Shown: one piece after another, positions 38,553 through 51,800 of the stretch
Layout: each line of letters begins with the position of its first letter
How positions within the stretch are numbered: position 1 is the first letter of the stretch
NCBI RefSeq assembly: GCF_021018805.1
Contig: NC_086247.1
Span: forward strand, 91,806,140-91,870,139
Origin: Prinia subflava
Taxonomy: Eukaryota; Chordata; Aves; Passeriformes; Cisticolidae
Length of the DNA stretch: 64,000 nucleotides
Reading direction: 5' to 3'
Notes under the pieces: generated by a model
What the model was told of the DNA's origin: nothing
Seen by the model: the letters and a program-made list of their open reading frames with translations, nothing else
Databases searched by the model: none
Program-made: the position numbers and the translations under genes

Positions 38553-41500
38553 TCTCCAGAGAAGAAACAGCCTAATTCAGAGTAACAGACCTGTTCTACA
38601 CTTACAGGGCACAGAATTCCCAAGCACACAGCTAACTCAGAAGCAAGACAAAAATTGAATCGACAACAGATAGACACCACAACAGTAGTTTTAGTACCAG
38701 AATACAACTCAGTAGATGATCCTGCCTTCTCTTTTATTTCTCCTTGCAACCCTCAGTCACCTGCCATTACCTGCCTGTGGCACATACACAGGCTCTTCCA
38801 CTGTCAGGCAGCTGCAATCACCCATGGTCATCCCTTAAAGCTGAATGAACACAGGACAAACACCCACACTAAAAAAGACATTAGACATTATTTTAGCTAT
38901 CATACTGAAAAGGTAATAACTATGTAGAACCAATTGCATGGACTTCCTAAGTCTTTCAGAGTCTCATTTCTCTGAAGTGCTTTGTTCAGCTGGAGTACTT
39001 CAGAAACATACAGAGGAAAAGGGAATGGAGTTTGTCCCAAAGAAGTTTGATTTTAAAGGATCAAAACAAACAAAACACAAGTGACACAGAGAAAGAGGAA
39101 TGTGGAACTATGAGGGAAGAGTTCAGGACACCAGCAAAATAGCAGCTGACAAGTTGGCTAGCTCAGTTCAAATGTTTTTGTTTCTTTGTTTGTTTGGTTT
39201 TAATGGGCATAAACAAAAAAGAAAGTACGATGTCATGGATATGTATGTGAAGAACTCTTCCTAAATGGCACAATGTGGAAGGAAACATGGACATTGATTT
39301 AATCTTTCATGTGAAGGATGCAGAAGCTGACACCATGGGCCATAAAAAAGGAAAGTTTTACCTTAGTAGCAAAGAAGAGATGGTTAAAAACTGGCAGAAG
39401 CACCTTGGGAATGAAGATTAAACTTACATACAATAGGAAAAGGAGAAACAGATGAAAGAGGAAGAGAAAGGAATAACTTGGGCAAAAATTCAGGGTAGCA
39501 AAATGATTTTTAAAATCAACATTATGAACTTAAGTGTATTATTTTTTAGATTGTTTTCTTGCATATTATATTTTATTATATGTGTTCTAAATTTGTTATT
39601 AACTTATAATTACTGAATCAGAGAGTTTTAATTCAACAACTATTCTGAAAAAAAGAAAGCATATGGTTGCATGTATTTATCTTTCCTATATTATGAAAAA
39701 TTTTACAACCTAGTTTTTGTAACTGTTTGATTTTCTACACTGAATATTTTCCGTGACTGACAGAGGAATGGGAGCTGAAGAAGCACAGGTGTTTCTGTTT
39801 CCAGCATTCCTTCAAAATCTCCACCTATTTGCATATTATAGCAAAAATGTTCCCATCTCAAGAGGAACAAATGTACTTTAAGAATTCCTCTTGGAAATCC
39901 ATGCCTGAATTTTTCTTTGTTTAAGCAACGTGAGGAATGAGCAGAAGTAGCTCCAGTTTCTTTCATGAATAAGGTCCTTCATTCATGATTTTCATGGAAC
40001 AATATATGGAACTTTAAAAGTTTCAGTCAATAGCTTGGTCAAGCAACCAAATCTGAACTCTGATATTAACAATTCAACCTTCTGAAACTAATGAGTCATA
40101 TTATACCTTGCAGAAATGGTGGTTCACTGCCCCTAAAAATGTAATCTGAGGTTTGCTAAGTCATTTGAAATCAAAAAGCAGAAATAAATGTATATGAGTT
40201 TTTAGAAAATAGACACTGCACAATGTAACAGGCTTTGCGTATTTTAGATAACTGAGCTGCTCTATGGCTACTGTTGTGCCCTCACACTACACTGTGCCTG
40301 TAAACAGAGTTTTGGCACCTAAAGGAAAGAACATGCCGGACAAAAGCACAGAAAAGGTAGACTGAATAATCTGTGGTCAAGTTAGAACTACTGTAACAGG
40401 ACACTTCATCCAGCATGTTTTGGTGCAAGTTGGAACAATCTTTGTGCTTTTATATTTTACAACTGGGATTCCACACAAGTTGAGTACTATATTTTCATTA
40501 AAAACATTCAAATTAGGCAATAACAAGAATTTTTACAAGCTTGTTCAGATTTCAGCAGGATGCTTGGTATTTTAAATTCTAAAAATGTGATAAAAGTGAA
40601 AAACAATCAAGTAAGTTATTTTTCATCAGTTTTTGGTCTTACAAACACTTAACATTTGATTTCTTGTCAAATAACTACATGGCTTCAGCCATTTTTTAGT
40701 TCAGCTGACAAACATAAAACCTGTTCAATCTAGTTTAAATTCCCTCTCTAAATTTGGTAACAGCCAACAAACAAACAAAATTATTCAAATAGCTGTGTAA
40801 GTCCAAAACAGTCTGCATGAACAACAGCCTTCACCAGCGTTGCAGAGATCATCCCATTTGCAGTATTTTTCCTTTGTTTCTGAATCTGATTATCTCCCTA
40901 TACTTGTATCAGATTTAAAATGGTGTAACAAACACCACAGTCAAAAACAACAGTCTGACTGACTCAGCTGATTCTTTCTCTGGTCTGAGCGGTTTCAATA
41001 GGCTTTCTAAAATAAACAAAGAATGAGATAATATTTTTCTTTACACTGCTTACATTGGACACTCTACAAAAGACAAACTGATTTATACCAATGGAAAAAG
41101 AGCTCAGATTATATTTTGATTAAAAAAATTAGTGAAATTTACATCTACTGATATATGTTGAAAAAGAGAGGATAGTAATGGTAAGCTGACATCTATCTTG
41201 TTCAGTTCTGCCACTGAATAGGCATATTTCTTTTCTACAGCTAGGTTCTGTGTCTTATGTCCTATTGCTTAAGAAGTTTAGCCTTTAGGTGGCCAAATAC
41301 TGCTGCCTCTAAGAAAGTATTTGGGCCATATATCACCTCGAGTACCATTTTTAGAAGTCAAATGCCCATGCCACAGAAAGTGGCGGCATGATGGCACAGC
41401 TACTCTCAGCAGTAGAAAGAGGTTACCAAACTGGGAGTATGCCGTGGATTGTGGCGCACGGGGTTCCTGGCTAGGTTGTTAAATGTAGCCAGTGCCAAGT

Positions 41501-43924
41501 CAGATTCCTTCTCCATGCACAGGACCGTACACAGGTATAAGTATTAGGTCCTCTCACCGGGTAAACAGGAGTCACAATCCCATGAGTCCTCATTTTCTAC
41601 TTCAAGCCCCTGAAAATGGCTGTGGACACATCCAATATCCTAATGGCTTCTGATGTCAAACATATGGGAATAAAACAGTCAAATACACATCAAAAACTGA
41701 GAGGACCCAGATGTTATGGGGTCTCCAAGGGAGCCTCAAAGTTCAGTAATTTATAAACTTCCCATACCAAGATATTTTTCACAAGAGAAATCTGTTCAGA
41801 TGAAGATGCCTGAATTATTGTTCGTGGAAGGCCAGAACTATAGCTGCCACACACAGGGATAAGCACACCAACTGCAAATAATAAAAGGGATATATGACCC
41901 GGCAAGTGTGGTAACAGCAGATATTTAGGGTCATCAGCACTCAGCAGCACCATTCACACACAAAGCAGCTGACTTATGACATCCAAATCAATATATTCAC
42001 AACTCATAACAACACGCCATTCATTCTTCTGAACTAGAGAATGATATTCAAAAAAGCTCAGATCCTTCTCCCATACTCAGCTGGAGACCATGAATTATTT
42101 AATTTCTTGGTTGCCTTTGTGTGTGTAGCAGGGGGACCTAGTTTTCTTTTGGCTTGACAGTTATATCATGTTGTATTTTTCTCTCCCAAAGCCTTCATGC
42201 AGCTTTTGATGTGAAAGCTTAGCTTTCTGTAGACAACTGCTATTTCAAATTAAAAGCTGCATGAGTTGTTGACAATATAAGACTTTATATTTAATTCTCC
42301 CTTCATAGTTCACAAAACATCTCTTTCTATCGTTCATTCCATGTTACTTCATAGAGAAGATTACTATTGCAGCATACACCCATCAAAGCCATCTTTCTCA
42401 TCAACAAAATGTTGTTTGTAGCAGCCACACATCAATGGAATTTCTTCAAGCCTGTGACTGTTGCTTTTCCATAATTATATTTTCTAATCCCCCTTTACAC
42501 ACGAGAGCTCAATTCACTTCCTGGTACAATGCATTAGCATCCTCTTCAAATCCATTAGCAGTACCACAAGAATCACAGCATCTCTCCCTCTTCAAAATAG
42601 TAGGTTATTAAGTTACCATACAGCAGGCTGAAGACTATGAATATTTTAAGTCCCCTGTATGTACCAAAGCAGAGAAATCAATCCTAGTCTTTTACCATAT
42701 TGGCAATATTCTAAGAAACACTTATGGACTTCATTAAACTTGTGTTTCTTGCAGAAAAAAAAATATGGTATATTTAATAAAGAGATTAAATACATAGTAT
42801 GTTGGCAACAGCATAATCTCTCTGGTCATTTTGAGCCCATAACACTCAACAGTGAGTGACCACAGTCTGATACACAGCTAAGCCAGGTCCAATATTGCAA
42901 ACACGTTCAGTAAAGCAAAACAAATTAATGAGCTGCTCTTACAAATATTAGCTGTAAATGATATTATGAAAACAACTAGTAGGATGTTTCAAAATGTTTC
43001 ATAGAGTCTATAAGTGAGTTGATATATTACAAACCCTTTGGGGTTTGTTTTGTTCCATTCCCATAAAAATAACATTTGTTTTGAAGCATTTGAGGCATTT
43101 TCCAGAATCAATTCTCACATGTTCATACTAAAACTCATTCAGCCTTTTTGAGTTAATGGTAAAGTCTACAGTTCCAATGAATGGGGCAAAACCCATGGAT
43201 TACCCTGATTTGCACCCTCAGCAAGCACAGATCCAAAACAAGGCTAAAAACCTCAAGTCTAGCACAAGGGCAGCAGATGCAGTTAATTAATTCCCAGCTC
43301 TCACAGGCTCCACCAGCAAGAAATTCCAGAACTTTTTCAAAGGCATCAGCAAAAAAGAACCCTCTTCTAGAGATTTTCCATGCCAGACACCCAGGTGGGT
43401 TTACATATGGGTTTTGAAATTTCTTGGGCGGCATATGGAGCCTCTATGTTTCAATCTAAGAGCTCTGATTCAACAAAAACCCCCATGCAACAGCAGCCAG
43501 CTCTCAATGCTATTCTAATGCATACCTCTGTGATGATTTTGAGGCATTTTGCTTACGAGTAAGCAATCTCCCAGTGCAAAGAGTGCTGGTGAAGCCAGAA
43601 TAGGGTATGTTGCCAGAAAGCAACACAGGAAGTCATGCCACAGCATAGATTTGACCTTTCATTTTGTCCACTCCAAACCCAAGGCTTCTTTCATTTCACC
43701 AGCTTTTCCAGCATGAGCTAGCCTTTATTTTTATTCATTCTTCTACTACTTTCACTATTTCACATGCCACATTTTTTCATCTCCCTGCTGCACCCAGGAA
43801 ATGCTTCTAAAAAGCTTAAACCAGTGAAAAAAATCCCCAGCCAGTAAGTAGTTCTATACAAAAGGTTTAAGCAAGGTAACTTCCACTCTCAGACACAGAT
43901 ACATTTTTTCAGAGTGGTGGTCTT
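38553..43924. other. Single-copy AT-rich DNA, nothing recognised
   Basis: No gene or transposon was recognised. A stretch near 41280-41560 has more CpG and GC than its surroundings, but matches nothing I know. Confidence 0.6.
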
Positions 43925-44062
43925 TTCTTCTCGGTTTTACAGCTGACATACTTGAAGCAAATTAAGGGTGAGCAATTTGCCATCATTAGACCCTTTTTCT
44001 CTGACTGAATTTGAACCCTTCAGATTTCCAGCAGTTTGCAATACCCACTGAGCTACAGTTAC
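43925..44062 (-). mobile_element. MIR-like tRNA-derived SINE remnant
   Basis: Read on the minus strand, it has a tRNA-like head with an A box (TAGCTCAGTGGG, plus about 44044-44055) and a B box (GGTTCAAATTC, plus about 44007-44017), 38 bases apart instead of about 45, so a few bases are lost. Then follow GGCAAATTGCTCACCCTTA and CAGCTGTAAAAC, matching the MIR core blocks GGCAAGTTACTTAACCT and CATCTGTAAAATG at close to the expected spacing. It is an old amniote-type SINE, not a working tRNA gene: the acceptor stem does not pair. The 99-codon plus frame at 44011-44310 overlaps it and is chance. Confidence 0.55.
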
Positions 44063-44663
44063 GGGTCTGGCATGCCTTAGCTTCCTACAAAACAGCAGTG
44101 CTTCTGATGCAGAAGATGACTGTTATCGAACCAGGTGCTGATGCACTAAAATCAACAGGAATTCCTCAACCAAGAATAGTCAAATTCTCTCTCATAGGAA
44201 ATCTGCCTTTCTTGAGAAGTCTGTGTGCTTCTTTGGACTGCAGCCATGTGGAGAGCCCAAAAAAACAAATAGGATCAGTTATTTATTCACTCATTTTATT
44301 TAGATACTAAAGTCAGCTACATCATATGTCAAATTACATCAGTAGTTGCATCTGATAGAAAAGTAAGGACTTTTGTAAGCACTGTGCAAAGGTTCTGTCC
44401 GATCATCAGCAAATTTGCAGACTACCATCAGGAAAATTAGCCACGGGATAAAGACATAAACCACTGAACAAATAACTAGAATAGAAATATGATGTTAGGA
44501 TTTAGGGGATTGAGTCATTCCTTCATTACATTTCAATTAATTTCCCCATATTCTGAGAGTACTGGATAGAAAGGGATATCTATTTATCACCTCTAATTTA
44601 CTATTACAAATTGCACATGATTCAGTGGTGTCTGCTGAGAAAAAGAGAGCATGCGAGCAAGTA
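44063..44663. other. Single-copy DNA between SINE remnant and minisatellite
   Basis: Nothing recognisable is seen. The sequence is AT-rich and leads into the minisatellite through a short AG-rich stretch near 44636-44650. Confidence 0.6.
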
Positions 44664-44791
44664 ATCAGCAGTGCAGTTCCCAATAATCAGCCAGATCAGC
44701 CCCCATCAGCAGTGCAGTTCCCAATAATCAACCAGATCAGGCCCAATCAGCAGTGCAGTTCCCAATAATCAGCCAGATCAGCCCCCATCAG
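44664..44791 (+). repeat. 41-bp minisatellite, about three copies
   Basis: Three full units start at 44664, 44705 and 44746, exactly 41 bases apart, followed by a five-base stub of a fourth. Each begins ATCAGCAGTGCAGTTCCCAA and continues TAATCAGCCAGATCAGCCCC. The units differ by only a few substitutions (for example, the middle copy has CAACCAGATCAGGCCCA), so the expansion is fairly recent. Confidence 0.97.
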
Positions 44792-45599
44792 AGTACAGAA
44801 AGTAGAGCTCCTCATCAAATTCCATGCTTTCCTCCCATTTCTCTTCTGCAGGGCCTGAGTGAGACAGCAGCCACAGCATGAGACAGTAATCTCAGCAGTT
44901 AGCACTAACAATAATAAATATGCAAAAAACCCTCTTTCCACTCTTCTCAATATAAGGCATACAGTATTCAAAGCTGTTCCTGTTATTAGAGCCATAGCAT
45001 ATTATAAAAGAATGAATCAGGGAAAGAGTTGGAAGCAGCATGGAGCAATCCAGTGGTGACTCGCAGTGCAAGTTATCAAAGCTGCTTAGTAGGTGAAATA
45101 GTTACCTGAATCAGGTAGCTGAGTTTGGTCAGAAAAAACCCTCTTTGTCTCAGGGTTGCCAAGTGCTGCAAGGAGATTCATAAATAATTTGGTAAAGCAC
45201 AAGCACCCAGTGGTGTACACGCCGCCTTTGCAGCCTTTGTGTGTTTACTCAGCAGGCATATTTGCTTTCACATGTAGGTATGTTTTGATCTCAGAAGTGC
45301 AGTTGCTACTTTTGAAGCTTTAAAATATTTTGTGACTCATACTGACAAACACAATGTTGTGTTGCATGAAAAAAGATTCACTTAATGGGTTTGATAAGCT
45401 ACAGACCATCTCTGTTATAATTCATAACTTGCAGGACACTCACCCTAGAACTGAGTTTGGTCTGTAGAATTTCATGACAGTCTGTCTTTCACAATGTTGC
45501 AGTATCATGAATACTGGAGTCCTTTCCTCTGAGAACACAACCCTCTCTATTAACACTGGCTAACGAAGCATTTCTTCATTGCAATAAGACTGAGAAATA
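44792..45599. other. Single-copy DNA, nothing recognised
   Basis: No supported gene or repeat. Short open frames on both strands at 44747-45059 overlap each other and the minisatellite edge. Confidence 0.6.
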
Positions 45600-45665
45600 G
45601 GTCACCATTATACAAAGAGGGAAAAGTGAGGCCTGAAAGGGTCTGTCAGCATTTTAGGCATAAAA
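45600..45665 (-). mobile_element. Probable MIR-like SINE core fragment
   Basis: The plus strand reads CACCATTATACAAAGAGGG, then AAAAGTGAGGCCTGAAAGGG. This resembles the reverse complement of the MIR core (CCATTTTACAGATGAGGAAACTGAGGCACAGAGAGG). Only about 65 bases align and no tRNA-like head is visible, so this is a short internal fragment if real. Confidence 0.4.
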
Positions 45666-48584
45666 GAACAAATACTTTGGAGAGAAGGTCAATAGAGTGA
45701 CTCTCATTTACTAGGTTTACTGAACCACCCCATTATCCCTAGACAGATTTTTCACACCTAGCTGACCAGATGACTCTGACAGAGTACCACCATGCATTCA
45801 CTTTTCATCTGCACAGTACCTGAATACCAAACCTCACCAGCGGACCAACTGTTCATGTGCCAAAAAAATCTGACACATTCAGGATGTATCACATGCACTG
45901 TGTGTGTCTGTGCAACTTCAGATCTAGATGCATCACTGGCACACCAGGCAGCACAATTTTTTAAGTGTTCAGCATGATAGCTTTGGAATTTTCAATCTCA
46001 TATGTAGAGCAGCAGAGATGTTCAAAGTGCAGAGAAAGTTCTGCCCCGGTTTAATTGTTCACTCACTGTTTGGCCACTTTCATGTCTTTTCCTCTCGCTC
46101 CTCTTCTGGCCTTTTGTTTTTCTGCCATGAGCTCCGTGAAGCAGGAACCGCCTGTTTGTTTGGGTTCCTGGCATGAAGGCCAAGGAGCTATGGCTCACCT
46201 GAGCATTTGCTGAGCTGCCTTCTGATGCAAATCGACAGAAGGAATGAAGTACAAAGCCGACAGAAATCACTTTGCCTTGTGATCGCCTAACAGGACTCAG
46301 GTGCCCGCCTTGTTCTCGTCACAGGTTACTCAAGGTGCTCAGCTGCCTGCGTGCAGGTGTCACGGGCTGTGTCAGATGTCAAGCAAAGTGATGTTTGTAG
46401 GCGGCACACGCTGTCCTACCTGCCTCTTCCAGACAGCATGCCCATCCCACACACCAGTGCAGTATCTCACAGAGCCATGCAGGTGGCTCAGATACCCTTG
46501 GACACCACCATCCATGGTTTGGCAATAGAGACTGCTGGAATTTTGCCATTCAGCTACATCAGAAAAACATCGGAGACACCCTTCAGAACATTTTCTAGTA
46601 GTGTGCTAATAACTTGTTTTCTCTTGTTTTCCTTATTTGGAATGCAAGTGAAAGAGCATTAAATTAACACTATATTGCAAATCATTATTGAAAGATTACT
46701 TGTGAAGTCCTTTGAAGGAGAAACAAATCAGGTAAACTTTAGTGTCACTGTTTCCTCCAGGTCTTATTTTCAGTGGACCATGGCTTGGTAAACAAGAACT
46801 TTTGTACCTACTCTGACTCTTTCAAAACACAAAGGCAGACACTGAGGTACAGATCTTTTGAAAGTATTTAGACATCCAACCACTCTGTGTTTCACACTCT
46901 GGAAGTCTCAGGCCCCCTTGAAGTTGTGGTTATTGATCACCCATTGTGCTGACAAATGATTTGTAGACATGTGCTGCAAGTCAGATCAGGGTTAAAAATA
47001 AACACTCCCTTTCAGAGGACAACTTAAACCAGCTCACTGAAAAGATTAACAGTCCATGGCCTGACAAATGGTTGTATCAGCACAACTGACTGCAGGAGGC
47101 TGTGGTTTGGGGGTGTGTCTGAGCAACTGCAGCTGGTATGCCTCAAGTTTGAATCTCCTCTTCAAGGTACATAAGCTTTGAGCATACCTGGAAGAGTCTG
47201 GCTCCTGGTTCTTTACAAAAATATGCAGTTTTTTCCAAGTGAATTAGCAAATTAGGAAACCAAAGAAAACTTCTCAGAGCATGATTGCAGCAAATAGTAT
47301 GAATGCATTAATGTGGTATTTCCAATTAAAAGGAACACTGTGATTAACAGTGCATGAGTTATATGAGTCTGGTAACAGGGAAATTAATAAAACTAAGTCT
47401 TGTGTTCTTTTCCCTCTCTCCTTCTTATTTCTTTATAATTCTCTCACATAAAATATAAAACCAAGTAGGTAGGAAATATCGAAATTGGGAAAGGTTAATC
47501 TCACCAAATAGGTGAACTTTCTGGAAGTTTATCATCCTTTTGCACATGCAAACTTTCAAGGAAATACAAACTGCCTTCCTGTGCCCTTTGAACTTAATTG
47601 AACTTAAATGAGTGTAAACTATGAAGATACAATATAGGAGGATTAGTTTTCCACAGGTTCATTTATTAGCAGCATGCTGCAATTATCAACAAGGTGAATC
47701 AATAAGCATGAAGTACACTGGGCTGCCTGTGTCTGACTAATACAGAACAAGTTCTCTTGCACTGGGAGCCAAGGAATGCCATGCTGTTGTGCAGGTCTTC
47801 AACTCAATGTCCTAACACTGGTGCCAAAAACATCCACTCCTTGCAAAATGGATGACTTATTCAAAACCAGTTTGTTAACAGGCAAATTCCAGAGTTAGAG
47901 GGGGGAGTTTTCAAAGCAGAGCTAAGGATTCCACACCTTTGCCAACAAACACTGTAGCAAGTGGGAATTTATCTCATTAATTTCAGTGGCTTTGTTTCAA
48001 GTCCTTAACAATGAGTGGACTTATTCTATCTTCAGTTAAGATACACGTCACTTTAGTCATCATGATCTGGCTAAATGGTATAAGCAATAATGCATTAGTA
48101 GTAGCTCACCCACTCTTTTCACACCAGCAACAAGAGACATTTTTACCTATCCAGGAAGCCACCACAAAATAGTCTCTGGAAACTGCCACATGTGTGTGAT
48201 TTGATTTTAGAAGTGGTCCTAAAGGAACAACGACAGCGACATTCAATAATTACTTCAGTTACACACTCTGATAATGCTTCAAATGAGCTAAGTCTAGCCC
48301 AGTACCCATTTCAACATCTGTACAACTGTATACAGCATCCTAATTTTCCCTTAGTCCTGTTCAAGCGCAGTAGTAAGGGATTCATTCTTGCAGTGCTTTC
48401 ATTTATAGGTCTTGCACAGCCTGGAAGGCCACACCAAGACACAAACATCACCCACAGCTCATGTGGGGGTTTCCTTGCAGTCCAGCTACAGTGAGGGAAG
48501 AAGTGATAGGCGTAGTCCTTCAGGCTCTAGGGAGAAAGGCTAAGCAGAAGCACAGCAGTTTTTCTCTAGAGACCACCAACAGGT
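45666..48584. other. Single-copy DNA, nothing firmly recognised
   Basis: The stretch around 46270-46560 is GC-richer and keeps a forward frame open for 103 codons (46351-46662). I see no domain, splice pair or codon pattern that supports a gene. A short MIR-like match at 46831-46858 was rejected as too small. Confidence 0.55.
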
Positions 48585-48845
48585 TGTGAGGAACTGGAGT
48601 GAAGCAGCACCAAGAGAAGTTTGGATTAGCATTAACAGAAGGAGGAGAAGGTTTCTTACTGTGAGGTAGCTGGTCACTGAAACAGGACCCTCAGCAAATG
48701 GGTCATGTCATCAAACCTGCCAGAATTCAAAGAACATCTGGATGATTCTCTTAGACATAGGATTAGTTCTAAGAGGAGCAGGGTGTTGAACACAAGGATC
48801 CTAATGGGTTCCTTCCAATTTGATATATCCTATGATTCAATGATT
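48585..48845 (+). mobile_element. CR1 LINE 3' end with terminal repeats
   Basis: On the plus strand the element runs from AAGAGAAGTTTGGATTAGCA through GTAGCTGGTCACTGAAACAGG and ends GGGTTCCTTCCAATTTGATA, then the short terminal repeats TATGATTCAATGATT. This is the true 3' terminus of CR1 and sets its orientation. It is heavily 5'-truncated, with no reverse-transcriptase sequence. Confidence 0.85.
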
Positions 48846-51800
48846 AACTCAGGTGTCCTGATGTAACCTGTAAGTTCATTCACTGCAGAAGACGACAAGC
48901 TTCTCTAGGCTAAGGTTAAGCACCGACAAGAGACTTAAGGTATCTGATTTTCTCATTAGCCTTTGGCATATATTAAAATAAAGGAAATAATTACTTAGTC
49001 AAAAAATATTGCAAAAGGAGGCTAAGTGTGTCATATAATTAATGCTTTGTTGGTTGCAGCTCCTCCATCCTACTGTGGAAATATGTACCCCAGCTGCTAC
49101 ATGACACAAGCCTAAATATACTCTCGGTCCTAAATGTGTTCATTGCAATCACAAATCATAGCAAGCTACAAACACTCCCAAGCTGTAAGAGACCTTTCTA
49201 AATAATGTTAGCTTCCTTCTTCCAAAGAGCAAGTCACATTCTGTTGTCTTCGCTATGAGTTCATAGGCAGTGGTAGCCACACACAACCAAAAGTTGACAT
49301 CACATCCTTGAAGAGCTTTAGTACCGAATTTGGAAGTCAGTCAGTCTGCCTCTCTCTCTCAGCTTTTATGTTGTGATGTCCGTACCTACATTTGCTGAGG
49401 CAAAATTCTCACACATGAAGGGATATATACATATTCTTGAAGCAAACTAAATCAACAGCGTGCCCAGTTTACTAATCTGCTAACTAAAACTAAATCTCTG
49501 AGATTGCTTATTCCTCCTCAGTTTTTAAAATTGTATCAGTAAGTGTATTAGATGTTTCGGGAAGTGTTTGGGGCATTTTATGAAAGAGATAAATCACTGA
49601 ATTTGTACCAAATGTTATTTTACAGCAGATTTCCACAGAAGCCTTGCAAATGTTAAGTTTAACACCAGCCACTTATCGTATGTGAGTTGCCCTGCTCCCA
49701 GAGGATACACTAGAAGAGGCATTGAGGCTAATTAAATATTCACTTGTTTGCAGCATTTTGTCTTTTAAGTTCAAAAGCAGAAAGAGTTTTTTGGTTACAT
49801 ATTGGCAGTGGACCATGTTAGAGAACTGAATGGATTTTAAACTGCTGTTCCAATGCCTTTGCACTGTAGTTGCCTTAAAATAATCAATACAGAGTTTGGT
49901 AAGTCTAAATCATATTAGTTATACTGCAAACTGGCTCTGAAGCACTTTTTTTTTTTTTTAATTATCTTAGAACATTCCAGCAAATGGCACTTGGACCACA
50001 AAAAGATGGGATAAAAAAAACAACCAAACATAAAAAAAGCACCCACAATTATCTTAACCAGGACATCTGTATCAGGACTTCAGAGGAGAATATTTGGGAT
50101 ACTTACACAAAGCCCATTCAAGATGTTTGATCATTTTGGTGTCTGATTTACTCTTCTGAGGCAGTCTTATCTCATTGTAGCTTATCCTTTATTATTATTT
50201 ATTGTTGTATTGCGTAACTTTCCAATTTGCTCTGAAAAAAACCAAATAAACTCCATACATTTTCAGTATGTATATTTTCAGAATTATAACTTTGACCTTT
50301 ATTACACATCTAGCAAGTGTGACACAAAAATAAACCTGTGGTAAGAGAATGTAATAATTAACAAATGGTCCTGATTTCAGTACAAATAGAAATCAAAGAA
50401 AAAAAAAAAAAGTATAAAGTAGAAAGAAAAATCCCAATAATCAAAAAGGGTTTTTTTTGTTTTTCCCATTTTAACTCTCAACCTCTGCTGAGATAATGTT
50501 TCTATAAGTAAAGCTTGAGCTGTATGGTATGAAAATGTCATTGTGAGACATTTTGACAGTTCAAATCCTTCCCCTCACACTGAAAATTTTTCATTTTGAA
50601 AAGGCTATCCAATAAGCCTGCTCACACAGCAATGCATAATTTGTGAGAACAGCCATTTATGTATGATAAAAATTAATTTTCTTAACCAATGTGGGGGCAA
50701 AAGATCATATGTGTTAGACTGTCAAACAGAAGGGCATATAAAATGCCCTTCACTTATAGATGAAGACAGCTGCATAATATCTCACCAAATCTAGCAGGTA
50801 TCAATATCTTAAATAAATGTAATCTGGGATGGAGTGTCTATTACCAACTGCCTGGAAATAAAGGCTTCTCACTCAGGCCCCTGTTATCCCCCATGCAATA
50901 TTTGTTCTCGAATTTCTGGCAATGTAAAGCTTTTTAAATACCCACAGCATCACATATTCTAGAGGCAGACCTATCCAGTTTCACTCCTTACAGATGAGGC
51001 TCCTATTGTGCCCACCACACACCTGACTGCTTTATCTCCCCCAGCTCCAGGGCTGGCAGCACAATGCCGTGCTCTGGAATCAGGTGGATGCAGCTGTGTC
51101 TGGCACAGGGCTCCCAGGGAGAGCCAGACCCTGTACCAGGGAGCACCAGCCCCCCAACAGCACTCCGCACATGCAGGCAGCCCTGATGAAAAGCAGACTC
51201 TTCCTGGCTGCAGCCCATTTGTGTCACACAATCCTGTGCTGGAGAACAGGGAAGAAAAGGATGGGACAGGGCAAGATCACTTATGGTCATATAAGCTGGC
51301 ACACAGAGCTTTCTGTGCCAGGCCAGGAAAACCCCGAGAGGTCTCTGCACGGCTCCATCAGCCACGCATAAATGTGCAGGGTAGGTGAGGAATGCTGCAC
51401 CTCCCCGCTGCAGATACCTGAGCAGCCAGTGTGAAACACTCCCACAGCGTTCCACACGTTCCACTTTTCCTCTTCTTAGTGTATCCATGCCCACTGGCTT
51501 TTAAATGGTGCTTATTTGCCATTTTCTCAATAACAATACACAGATTCTGACTGCAAAACTTACAAGTTTGGGGTTGTTTTTTTAAAAAGGTGTGAATTTC
51601 TATGGAGAAGCTACTCCTTTGACTTATTGTCATGGTTCAGGCTACTTCACAGACCTAACAAGAAAGTAGAGGCACTTTTTTAATGGATGCATTGAAATTC
51701 TATCACTGCAATGAGCTCATAAATTGTTTCAAAGCCATATACAGAAGAGGGCAGAACCTTTCAGAAAATCATTATCTCCTTAATGGATATATGAAAATAC

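Noticed and set aside
44007..44055. tRNA gene on the minus strand
   Set aside because: A and B boxes are present but the spacing is about seven bases short and no acceptor stem pairs; the downstream core shows it is a SINE remnant.
46351..46662. 103-codon forward frame with a hydrophobic C-terminal segment
   Set aside because: No recognisable family, no splice pair, and another frame is open over part of the same bases.
46831..46858. ACACTGAGGTACAGATC, MIR-like
   Set aside because: Only about 25 bases resemble the core and the expected following block is absent.
51003..51494. 163-codon minus-strand frame and overlapping plus frames
   Set aside because: High GC lowers stop frequency in all phases; four phases are open at once, so composition explains it.
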